This document shows, one piece after another, positions 1-8,970 of a stretch of DNA of 13,416 bases (its first letter is position 1; every line of letters begins with the position of its first letter). Source of the DNA: Scytalidium lignicola (Eukaryota; Ascomycota; Leotiomycetes); NCBI GenBank assembly GCA_002812745.2, contig NCSJ02000622.1, positions 1 to 13,416 on the forward strand, read 5' to 3'. A program made the position numbers and the translations under genes. The notes beneath the pieces are model-generated. The model made no database searches. It was not told the DNA's origin and was given only the letters and a program-made list of their open reading frames with translations.

Positions 1-762
1 GTCATCCTTATACTGTTGATTCTTTTGCCACTGGCAGGATCGTGGAATATTAGTGTAGAAAACCGTGTACTGTAGCTCGAGGAGTCTCTACAGGCACCCA
101 ATTAGGAATAGCCGAATATAGAGTATNGATTGNTAAAAAAAAAAAAAAAAATAAGCCACAATCGCCAAAGCACTGCACCTCATCTCGATCCAGCCGGGCC
201 ATTGAAAAATCACATAGGTATATATACGTGAAAATTTTAAGGGTCCCTAGCTAAAGCGCGCAGCATTGTCAGCAATAGTGTCAGAGAATTGCATAATTTA
301 ATGGCACCTCACATGGGCCTACCCTTACAAATCCCTTCCCCACCTTAATAGGCTAGGCCCAACTTGTGAACAATCAATCAATCAAAATTTGCGTCTAAAA
401 TAACCTTATGTTCTTACAAGATTACAATATTACTTGATGGCAATCTTCAAGTTTTAATCAATATTTGTAGGTTCTTTAATAAGTAATGTTATTACTTGAC
501 CTATCATATTACTGCGCTATACATGGATGAGGTAAAGGTGAAGCATTGAAAGAGGCAAGGAGAGAAAGAAGAATAGCCATGGTTGTCAAGGAATATGATT
601 CAAATATTTACTACCAAGTCTGACTTCAATATAAAGTCTAGGATTTGTCAATGGCATATTATACATTTGTATCCAATAATTAAAATTTAAAAGCTATGGT
701 AACTTCCTGACGACATATACTCTCTCGCCTTTGTCCTACCCCTCAAAACTTCTGTTTCTTGC
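1..762. other. Gene-free left flank
   Basis: No open frame of useful length is seen on either strand. The stretch is AT-rich and contains a run of 17 A residues at 135-151 preceded by N bases at 127 and 133, and a short AATC tandem near 370-383. The part just left of 763 would carry the 3' untranslated region of the minus-strand gene that ends there, but I see no canonical AATAAA on that strand close to the stop. The A-run could be a poly-A tail left by a retroposed sequence, or simple low-complexity DNA. Confidence 0.6.
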
Positions 763-1764
763 TCATCTTTTCTTTCGTAACCAGAAGAACATCACTAAGC
801 CTATAATCAATACCAAAGCCGCGATTCCGCCTACAACAGTAGCAGCAATCGTTCCTAGATGCTTCGTTTCTATCCCCTCGAAATTGTCTGTTTCAGGCGC
901 CTGCGATGGGACAGAGGAAAACGTTACAGGAGTAGCGGTTGTTGACGGTTCTGGAGTTAAGCTGAAAGTCGTCGTAGTTGTTTCAGTACTAGGACTCGAG
1001 CTTGGAATTGAGGAAGAGTCTGTTGTTATTGTAGTAATTGGCGTTGGTGTAGAGGAATCAATGTTTGCGAAATTCTGTATGGAAATGGCCAGATTATCTG
1101 TCGTGCATCCAAGAATTGAGGAGCCGATATCTGTATATGTGAATGAAAAACACGATGGATAGTTGGAGTCCGTGCTTAAATTTCTCTTATCAACTTTGGG
1201 TTCAATATTTGGTTCTTAATCGTATGGAAAATAAAGGAAGAGGACTTTAACCACATGCTTACCATCTCATAACACGGGCCGCAGTAGCACAATCACCAGT
1301 ACATTCACCTTGTTCAAGTGCAGTATAATCATAGCATGTAGTCCGAAAATAGCATGAATCAAGCGTGGTAACGGAAGTGGATACGTAGTATGACAAGCAG
1401 CAACCTGCTGCAGAGAGAGAAGATTGGTAGCCACAGTAACCTGCTCCGCAGGTAATAGGAGAATCTGGAGAAGTTAGTTATGTGCTTTGGATAGTGATTA
1501 GGGAGACTGACCTAAATCCCCACTTACGTATCCGCACACTGTTGAAAAGAGGGGCTCTTGTTGTCGAATTAGGAGCTCATGAGGGATAGAGGGCATTGAG
1601 GTTGGTCGAGGAATTTGGACATTCGGCTCATTAGGCAATAGAAATCTTGAGGTTTGTTCTGGCTCCTTCCATGGCACCCCGGATACTAGCGCAGGAAGTG
1701 AGAGAGTTGTTAGCAAGAAGGAGCAAAGGTAAGCTCCGAGAATTTCTCTTTGATTCTGGGCCAT
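763..1764 (-). CDS. Type I single-span membrane protein, Cys-rich ectodomain
   Basis: Three exons read on the minus strand: 1764-1512, 1464-1263 and 1174-763. The introns are 1511-1465 (GTCAGT..CAG, with an ACTAAC branch-point match) and 1262-1175 (GTAAGC..AAG). The phases join cleanly to 867 nt, or 288 aa. Residues 1-29 form a signal peptide with a hydrophobic core at about 10-27 and a likely cut after VSG. The ectodomain has 12 Cys (77, 90, 95, 106, 107, 122, 128, 139, 143, 152, 160, 175), including a GCC pair, so six disulphides are possible. A Ser/Thr/Pro-rich stalk of about 55 residues, likely O-mannosylated, follows from about residue 192. One membrane helix lies at about 260-283, and a short basic tail (LRKKR) ends the protein. 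This layout is common among uncharacterised ascomycete surface or cell-wall-sensor-like proteins. The specific function is unknown. The gene is divergent from the membrane protein gene that starts at 2223. Confidence 0.85.
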
Positions 1765-1981
1765 TGTTTTGAAAGACAGGAAATTGGGAATACAATTGGG
1801 AATACCTCGGACGAAATTTCAACTCTTTAAAATCAATCTAGAATGAAGGAAATATAGGACGGTTTTGGCCCATACTTTAGCTACTCATAAAATATGGAAT
1901 TAATACTCAAGAATCCATTCGTTGTTCTGGTGGCGAGGCTAATATTGATTGTCTCAGCTCTGTCTTGCTCAAACTAGAAAA

Positions 1982-1993
1982 CACTCGCGAGTG
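1982..1993. promoter_or_regulatory. 12-bp perfect palindrome, candidate operator
   Basis: The sequence CACTCGCGAGTG equals its own reverse complement over 12 bases. It sits near the centre of the divergent promoter. A dimeric transcription factor could bind it and act on both genes. The factor is not identifiable from sequence alone. Confidence 0.4.
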
Positions 1994-2174
1994 GCTTAGT
2001 GAGTAAGGCAGTAGCAACCCCTAAACTAGTTCTAGATCAGCCTCATGAACACAGCCAAATTTTAGTATGTTCCACTTTAGGTCTTTTAATATTCAGCTGT
2101 ATTTGAGCATATGCTTAAAAAAAAACCTCGACCTCATGCTAGAGAAATATAAGTTTCATCTATCAAACAAAATC

Positions 2175-2207
2175 ATGACTGTAAGCCTGTCACATTTCCG
2201 AGAATAG
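2175..2207 (+). other. Possible 10-codon upstream ORF
   Basis: An ATG at 2175 opens a 10-residue frame (MTVSLSHFRE) that stops with TAG at 2205-2207, 15 bases before the main start at 2223. It lies downstream of the TATAA at 2148-2152. It acts as a uORF only if transcription starts between them, which the sequence cannot show. Confidence 0.25.
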
Positions 2208-2222
2208 TCTCATTCCTACACA

Positions 2223-4048
2223 ATGGTGCAACTTCAACGTATGGGAGGTCGTTATTCAGACATTGCTTGGAGCTTCCTTATCCTTACACTTCCCATTCTA
2301 CTCCTTGCCTGCGTCCTTCTCGGCCTTGTCTTTCACTATCGAGTCACATCCAACGGTGTGCCGTTCGAGAATCTCAGTCTGTCTGTCAAAAATGATGAGA
2401 CCGGGATTTACTATGTCAACTTCAGTCCAACAATATTGGTTTTCATTGCGTCGCGGTCAAGCAGTTTGGCTCCTGCTTTGGCAGGCTTTGCTCTGGCTCT
2501 CGTTGCTTACCCAGTTGCTAGGAAATATCTCAAAGCCGTGCGAGCAGGAAGACACGAGCAGCTTCTCACACCTTATCAATTATTCCTAACAATTCGATTT
2601 TTGGATGGAGGAGGCGCTAGTGCGTTGTGGAATTGGTTCAAATATTTGTTTAGTTGGAGAAAACACCGGGTATATCAACCAAGTCCGTTGTCTGTTACTG
2701 CATCTGTCGCGGTCCTCTCTATGGTCTTAGGGTATGTATCTTGGCTTCCAATGATTTACATAGCTAAATATATGATAGAATAGCTGTTTTCTTAGCAGAT
2801 ACATGGCTCCACGTCACAACTAGAACGGTGAATTTTGTCCGAGCGACTCCAGTCACGTCCGGGGTAGATTATAGCTTCGGCCTCCTACCAGGATGTACGT
2901 TGCACAACAATTCCTTTGGGTTACAAATAGAGTCCAACTCGAATCAGTACTGCTCCCTCAATATTGCTGCCACTGCAGTCTTTCTTATTAATGGTACTCA
3001 ATCAATATCCGTGCTTAACAACGCCTCTGACATAATGACGGTCCTCCAATATCAAGATACACCGTACGTGTATCTCGGAGTACCCGCTTCGGAGACACTA
3101 TCCCTCAGAGATTACACAGCAACAACATTCGGCATGTCAACACAATGCAAGGCAGTTTCGAATGAGTGCAATCTCAATGCTTTATATGGGGCATCCACAC
3201 CATTCCACTGTACAGACGCGTTTAGCGGTGATGTGACTGAGGCGCCAAATACTTGGGTAATGGCTTACTTCGCGGATTCAACAATGCAATCAAACGTGAC
3301 AACTGAAGGAATTCGAAACCCCTACTACCTTGGGATTGCTGCACTCGTGAATCCCGCGGGTGGCGCTAGTGAAGCCCTACTTCAAGAGAATACTCCTGAG
3401 ATTGTGCGTCCTATCCACGGTGGCATATCATTCGTGCTCTCGTGCTCAGTAATAGTCTACGATATAGAATATGATTCTGTTAACGGGACTGTTTCTCGAT
3501 TCGTCGTAACCCCTAGCAATGATTCCGTTGCCAATATCTGGCAGGGAGCAATGGCGCTTACGACAGGCAACATTGGACTACCAAATCTCCTTCAAGCGGC
3601 GAGCTTTTCCGCCTTTAGCAATTCTGCTCAGGAAGTTGCTGACAGAATGGCCTTAGCATATAGCAGAGTGTCTCTAGCGATTGGTTCACAGGCAGTGGAA
3701 GCACGACCTGCCTTGGCTGCTCAAGAGCGAGAATATTTGCTCGTTGCAAGAGTCCCCGCCGCCCCATTGTTTGCATTGGTCATAGCAAATCTGCTTTTTG
3801 TAGCTATGGGGTTTATCTTAATGTTTATGGCTCTAGCGACTTCTGGTGGTGAAGTGAGAGAAGTAAAGGCGAGACTAGGTGTGGAAGGGTTGATTGCTGA
3901 TCGGTTCGAGAGTACAAGGGGGCGAAATGGGGTTGAAGATATGAAGGATTATTTTGAGGAAATTGAAGGCAACGGAAGTTTGAGGGTTGGAATTGACTGT
4001 ATCGAAGGAAAAGGGTATGCCTATCGAGAATGGCAAAGGACGGAATAA
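2223..4048 (+). CDS. Uncharacterised four-span fungal membrane glycoprotein
   Basis: Exon 1 runs 2223-2731, followed by an intron with donor GTATGT at 2732 and acceptor CAG ending at 2798. Exon 2 runs 2799-4048. About 585 aa. Membrane segments are at about residues 16-38, 82-99, 156-170 and 493-515. Between the third and fourth lies a large, probably lumenal or extracellular domain of about 320 residues with six Cys and six Asn-X-Ser/Thr sequons. A charged cytosolic tail follows. Motifs such as LLTPYQLFLTIRFLDGG before the third helix and DTWLHVTT just after it fit what I recall of an uncharacterised ascomycete protein family. Exon 1 ends in phase 2 whereas exon 2 needs phase 1, so the frame is off by one. 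A GGG run at 2730-2732 with one G too many would explain it exactly, either as a sequencing error or as a true frameshift. Function is unknown. The gene shares a promoter region with the minus-strand gene ending at 763. Confidence 0.82.
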
Positions 4049-5040
4049 TGTGAACTGTAAGTGATACACCTCTAGTTTAGAATGGCTACCCTTCAAGGGA
4101 ATCCAACCAAAGAACTGATGACTCAAATATCACGTTGACCTTGTGGTCACCTAGGAATATAGCAATGAATCAAGTAATCATTGAATTGTAAAATAATGTA
4201 GAAATTAGTCTGTTGCCTATAGCCTTGTGCCTTTTTGTAGATTTTATTTCACTACACAGTTTAGCTTTATTAAATTTCCACACTAGAATGAGGAAGCTTC
4301 TTTTCTCCAGTAGAGTCTCAGCAATCGAGCCCTCGAGTTGTCTACCCATATTACGTGGTCACAGTTCGCTGCGGTGTGTGGTATTGTTATCATTGTGTTG
4401 TTTCTCTTGCTTTATACAATCATTTATTCTGGCCGCATATAGAGATCTGGGAATAATGGTATATGTAGGAGCTAAAAGAGAGCAAGGGGGCGGTTTTAAG
4501 AAAGTCAATATACTACCATTTGCCTTCACACAAACGCTTCAAGTTGGTATGAGGGGAACAACATAGCATTAGGTTTACAGATTGTAGCATTACCCAGATT
4601 TCTTTAATTATTATAACCCTAAAGTAATCAATTAATTTCACTATCATTACGCCGAGGAAACTAGCGGGCCATATTCGAGCTAAACGGAGCAAAATCAATT
4701 TGGAAGGACTTAGCACCAATGCCATTTACCCCCAGGCGTCTTACTAGAAACGTAACATGAGTTCTATATATAGTATTATCCAGATTGCTCCCACCATTGC
4801 AGCATCAAAGAAGTTAATTTAAACTTTTCACGTGCATGTCATCTTAAACCCACTTTTTCCAATCCCTACTGAGGTATATTAATCCACAGTTTAAGCATAC
4901 GCAAACCATGATAAAGTTCTACTACGCAGCTAAGCCTAAAATAGTACCAATTTTACTAATCAAATTACGGCATAAGTTATTCTCCTTCCAGCCTTACGTT
5001 AGTTATCGTACAGTTTGACTTTGACTGGATTTCTTGAAGA
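4049..5040. other. Intergenic, no confident gene
   Basis: This is the 3' flank of the membrane glycoprotein gene. A consensus donor GTAAGT lies at 4057-4062, nine bases past the stop. A hydrophobic open stretch at 4314-4442 is listed separately. The remainder is AT-rich, and its short open frames on both strands show no recognisable protein. Confidence 0.55.
4314..4442 (+). other. Possible orphan terminal exon with membrane helix
   Basis: The 42 codons open from 4314 to the TAG at 4440-4442. They include a 20-residue hydrophobic run (FAAVCGIVIIVLFLLLYTII) preceded by polar residues and followed by a short polar end. Immediately upstream is a good acceptor, a pyrimidine tract ending CCAGTAG at 4307-4313. 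No matching upstream coding exon is evident. It could be a relic exon, part of an alternative 3' end of the preceding gene paired with the donor at 4057, or chance. Confidence 0.2.
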
Positions 5041-5270
5041 TGATACATTCGGATACGGATACGGAGTAATCAAGCGAAATCCGAATCTGTAAAGTTGAAG
5101 AGATGTCTGGATAAGGAAGCTCGAAATGAGAAGTCAAATTATCATTTTATTTGGTTTCCTAAATACGAACTCCGGTTATCTCTTTGGTGCCTACGGAACA
5201 GATTGTGGTGCGGCACGGATGTCAGTTCCGTAGGGTGGCGGGATTTAACCACGGACGATATAGGTCCGGG
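5041..5270. promoter_or_regulatory. CGG-rich element with inverted repeats
   Basis: Three CGG triplets spaced by ATA lie at 5050-5064. The octamer ATTCGGAT (5047-5054) has its inverse ATCCGAAT at 5079-5086. A larger inverted repeat lies at 5174-5250. CGG-N11-CCG lies at 5252-5268, the half-site and spacing known for the yeast Gal4 zinc cluster factor. Fungal Zn2Cys6 regulators commonly bind CGG triplets, so this may be a regulatory cluster. The target gene is not evident. Confidence 0.35.
5174..5250. repeat. Inverted repeat, 26-bp imperfect arms
   Basis: The arms are 5174-5199 and 5225-5250 around a 25-bp centre. The inner 10 bp (CCTACGGAAC against GTTCCGTAGG) match perfectly. After an 11-bp spacer of equal length in both arms, the outer 5 bp (GGTTA against TAACC) match perfectly too. 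The equal spacing argues against pure chance. It could be a protein-binding site, a hairpin, or the remains of a small inverted-repeat element. Confidence 0.45.
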
Positions 5271-6391
5271 GACGATGTCTCCATTGTTTTCTAAATGTAG
5301 AGAGTGAGCATGAGCTATTTATAGAATCCTATATTATATGAGAATCTAACATGGTAAGGTGGGGGTTTTACTTGTTTGTAGATGACTTTGTTTAGAAGAT
5401 GCTGACGTTGGAGTCATTTTCGAATGCTGTACAACATTGACAAAAAAAAATGCTTTACGTTAATTACGCAGTACAACACGAAACGGGGAAAGCAAAGCAC
5501 AAAGAAATCTATATAGGCTCCTATAGCAGGTCTGATGATGCAGGAGATAAAAACTCAGCAAAGGAGCTACTCGTAAAAGATCATAGCTTACAGATACACC
5601 ACACAAGATTATACAGTGCACCACGACATAGATACAACACATGCACACAGTACATACCAGTACAGTAAAAAGCAATCTAATTCCCTCCACTAAGGAAATC
5701 CACCTTCAGTCACACAACCTAACCTCCTAGTCCTTAACCCTTGTAGCCAGTCGCATGTAGGGCGGGAAAAGGCCATGCAGTAAGTAGCACACCCCCTTTC
5801 TTAGTCCTAGTCACTGCACTACCCCCACCCCCATACTGTAACCCGCAATCTTAGCACCCTCCTACCTTCCATACTATGGTACCCAGGTTCCCAACATCAT
5901 GCAACCAAGGCTAAAATACCCAACTCCCAAGATTTTTAAGAACCTCCCCCCCGCTCGCCAAGAAGGTCTTATTACGTCTTACCTTCCTCGTCTTGATAAT
6001 AGATAGCGTGATGTGATTGGATACGGGTAATGATGGGCTTGGCTTGAGTGAGATTGGTCTCTGCGTATATGGTTGCGTGTGAGGTCTTGGGGAGGGGGGA
6101 TGAGCGCGATAAGGTGTTGTTGTCAGGAGAGTAAGAGATAATCTGGTGAGGGAGAGAGTAAGGTGGGTTTTGATTATTGTCATGGTTTTAGAATTCAAGG
6201 CTTCTCCTCATCTGACCGTGAAGTCTTCATTTTATATATTCTTATTTTATGGTGTCGACCTAGAAGTATATTTGATAGGATTAAGTGGTCTATCCCAATC
6301 TTTAACTCCGTACAAAGTCATTACTTCTCTTAAAACTTGATCTCCCGCTTATAATCTACTCAAAAGACAAAGAGTTGTGAACTAGAAGATG
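5271..6391. other. Intergenic with C-rich to G-rich strand switch
   Basis: No recognisable gene. Over 5821-5940 the plus strand has about 46 C against 12 G; over 6061-6180 it has about 51 G against 8 C. Short open frames on both strands here are Pro/Ser/Thr-rich translations of this biased DNA and look spurious. Confidence 0.55.
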
Positions 6392-6397
6392 TTTATT
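6392..6397 (-). terminator. Candidate poly-A signal of transporter gene
   Basis: TTTATT on the plus strand reads AATAAA on the minus strand, about 155 bases past the transporter stop codon at 6553-6555. The position suits a fungal 3' untranslated region. Fungal poly-A signals are loose, so this is suggestive only. Confidence 0.4.
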
Positions 6398-6552
6398 TTC
6401 AATTCTGGTATCAAAATATGATTTCTCATCTAATCATGGGACCTTTAAACATGTCCAAACTAAAATCTTCAAATAAAACCATACATTTCCTCCCACCCTA
6501 TGCCCAACCTCGTACATACATTCAACATCGCTTTAAAAATCAAAATATTTTT

Positions 6553-8648
6553 TCAATTAACTGTAACGGTCGGCTCAGCCTTCTCATTAGTAGGAGTCGA
6601 CATGCCCTTCTCTGAACTCTCAGAGTGCTTCTCATCGAGATCCTTGCTCTCAGTTTTGTGTGCATTGTGCTCAGCCGCTTCGAGACGCAATTGGTAGTCC
6701 TCGTTAGTGGTAAGGACGAATTCTTCCTTGTCGATGTCACGGTAGATGAAGTAGAAGGCAACGGTCATGACGAGACCAATGATGGTTGGGGCACCAAAGT
6801 CCCAGGTGATGTATGGGTCTTTGATGACGCCGGAACAGGCGAGACCGATGGCATAGGCGATGGCGGTGTTGAAGAGGTTGATGGCGGAAACGAGACCACG
6901 CATGTTCTGGGGGGCACGGGAATATGCGATACCGTATGCGGGGACGTTGACGAAGAGTTCGGAAATACCACCGATGGCGAATGGGATGGCCATCCACCAG
7001 ATGGAAATATCAGAGACAAGAGAGATGCCTTCGTCATCAACGCAGGAAGCACTAGAACCGTACTTTCCGCAAGGACCCTTCTTGTAAGCATAGTAGTTCA
7101 GGACGGTGTATGCTGCACCACCAACGGTGGACATGAAAAGACCAGTGGTGATACGAGCGACAGGACCGTAGTGGATTCCCCATTTGCGGAGCAGTGGATA
7201 GAGAACATAGTTGAGAACTGGGGCCATGACAATGATACTGAGGGAATTGAAGTTGGAGATGACGTCGTTGGGGACACCATTGGTGGTCAACATGGTGCTG
7301 AGAGCATTGGCAGATCCACCGAGACCGTTATCGTTGATATACTGGATAGGGAAGAAGCAGAAGATACCGGTGGCCTGGAAGGCGCGTCGGACATCCTCGA
7401 CGAATTGGTCGTTCCATGGGACTTGGATTGGGTTGCTAGATTTGGCGATGTTGGATGGCTTAGCGGCCTCGAAGAAACCACCCTTGATGAGTTTCATAAA
7501 GCCACTACGTTTGAGGCAGATTCGAAGAATCCAGAAGACGTTGGAAAGATCGCTTCCTCCCGGTGGGTGGAGGACCAGACGTGGCTTCAACCACCAGAGG
7601 AGAGGGCCAAGAGGAAGGTAGAGCAGGAGGGGTAGAAGGAAGGAGAGCCACCATCCGATGTATTTCTCGGTGTAGGAGGTAGCGACGTTCATGAAGCCAC
7701 CAATGTTGATGAGCAGATAAAACCAGAGCATGACACGTTCGGTGGTGTGTTCGGGGTCCTCGATGACCTTCTCGCCGGTTTTCAAGGTTTTGGTGACGGC
7801 AACCTTGTTCTTCATCTGATCAAGCAGAATTGGAGAAATGCAGGGTTTAAACATAGCTATGCGAATTTGTCAGTTCACGTCNTTTTTTTTCTTTCTTCTT
7901 CTGTTCTTCCCCGTGCAAAACCTTGGTTCTACTGTTTTTAAGAGCTCCNAAAAAAAGGTTTACTTACCAGCACCGATAGCCAGGATATAGATACTGATGA
8001 AGTATGGAATCTTAGCATTTCCATTTGCGAGGAGATCCTTCGCACCAGCAACAACCATGAGCACGTGAGCGAGACCGAAGACACCAACACCGTAGCAGAC
8101 GAGCTTGAATCGGCCAGTCTTGGTATCGGCAATATAACCGAAGAAGAGAGGAAGAGCATATGCCAACATGGAGAAGGATTGAGAGACAGCAGTTGCCTTG
8201 ACGGTACCCATTCCAAGAGCACCTGCGGTCTGCTGGGTTCCTCGTTTAGGAGCTCCCCAGCCGTTACCGTCCACAGGCAGTTTCCGATTCACGTAGTTGC
8301 TGATCAAAGGCGAGACACCGTAGTAAGAGGCACGCTCGGCGAACTCGACGGCACAAATGACATAGGCGACGTTTGGAAGCTTGCCTGGCACGCGACGCAG
8401 AGTTCTTCTCTCTTCCTCGGTGGCCATCTGGGGCTCATTGGAGATGGGCAGTCCATCCTGGAGATCGGTGTCCGTGTGGACTATTTGCTTTCCATCGACG
8501 GCGATATGGGCGTCCGCGCCGAGGATGGATTGGGCGTCAGCCGTGATGCTTTCCCGGGTAGCTATTGGGGGGGGAAATGTCAGTTTGATGGTTCAGAAGC
8601 AATGAGGACGTTTTGAGATGCTCGAGATATGTTGAAGTACTCACCCAT
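6553..8648 (-). CDS. ptr2: PTR2-type proton-coupled di/tripeptide transporter
   Basis: Coding exons on the minus strand are 8648-8645 (only ATGG), 8561-7968 and 7856-6553. The introns are 8644-8562 (GTGAGT..TAG, with CTGAC branch) and 7967-7857 (GTAAGT..TAG, containing N at 7882 and 7949). They join in frame to 1902 nt, or 633 aa, the usual size for fungal members. This is a POT/PTR family (major facilitator superfamily) importer of small peptides driven by protons, expected in the plasma membrane. Diagnostic motifs are EFAERASYYG at residues 74-83 (the ExxERxxYY proton-coupling motif of helix 1), FFGYIADTKTGRFK at 141-154 (first PTR2 signature region), FYLLINIGGF at 245-254 (second signature region) and FPIQYINDNGLG at 368-379. 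About 65 N-terminal residues and an acidic, charged tail of about 50 residues flank the helical core. A start at residue 47 (8427) is possible, but the spliced start at 8648 restores a cytosolic extension with ideal splice signals. Neighbours do not suggest a cluster. Confidence 0.97.
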
Positions 8649-8970
8649 CGTTGCTTGCACCCAAATTCAATCAAAAGGGTAGATTGACAAAGAATTGAGA
8701 GTATCTTCTCTGGAGAGTTTCGAAGTACGCAGGGGGACCATAGACCATTTATGCTCTCTCTCTCTCGACCCCCAGCTGGGAGTCCCGAGGAATGCATGCA
8801 CGCATCCACGATTGGCCTGGGAGACGGCGATTGTCAATCGAGCCAGGATAGCGGGATCCGCAGAGGGAAGTGCTGCTTCGATCGGACCGGGAGCGATTCT
8901 CAAACAAGCAGCTGATAAGAGTATCCCAGTATCCCAGGGCCGGGGAATGGAAGGTTGGTTATCTTCAAAA
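8649..8970 (-). promoter_or_regulatory. Promoter of the peptide transporter gene
   Basis: Reading the minus strand upstream of the start codon: a TATA-like CATAAATGG at 8753-8745, about 100 bases upstream; a (GA)n tract at 8766-8754; and a CCAAT box at 8815-8811. Two GATA-type sites lie further up, TGATAAG on the plus strand at 8913-8919 and AGATAA on the minus strand at 8964-8959. Fungal peptide transporters are commonly induced on poor nitrogen through GATA factors such as AreA. That link is inference here. Confidence 0.5.

Larger units (their letters stand above)
1765..2222. promoter_or_regulatory. Divergent intergenic promoter region
   Basis: These 458 bp separate the start codons of two genes transcribed away from each other, so they should hold both promoters. 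A TATAA at 2148-2152 lies about 70 bp before the right-hand start codon. A perfect 12-bp palindrome lies at 1982-1993, close to the middle. No long open frame is present. Confidence 0.6.

Noticed and set aside
731..1162. Plus-strand open frame of 143 codons, Val-rich
   Set aside because: It is antisense to the Ser/Thr-rich stalk and membrane helix of the minus-strand type I protein.
4213..4566. Plus-strand open frame of 117 codons
   Set aside because: It lacks a good ATG near the start and has no recognisable features. The alternative frame with a clean membrane helix and acceptor (4314-4442) is the better reading, though itself weak.
5911..6198. Minus-strand open frame of 95 codons, Pro/Ser/Thr-rich
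   Set aside because: Its composition simply reflects the strand-skewed DNA; no signal peptide, domain or splice support.
6625..7635. Plus-strand open frame of 336 codons
   Set aside because: It is the antisense shadow of the third exon of the peptide transporter; its Gly/Asp/Glu/Val-rich translation has no domain.
8065..8616. Plus-strand open frame of 183 codons
   Set aside because: Antisense to the second coding exon of the transporter; no independent support.
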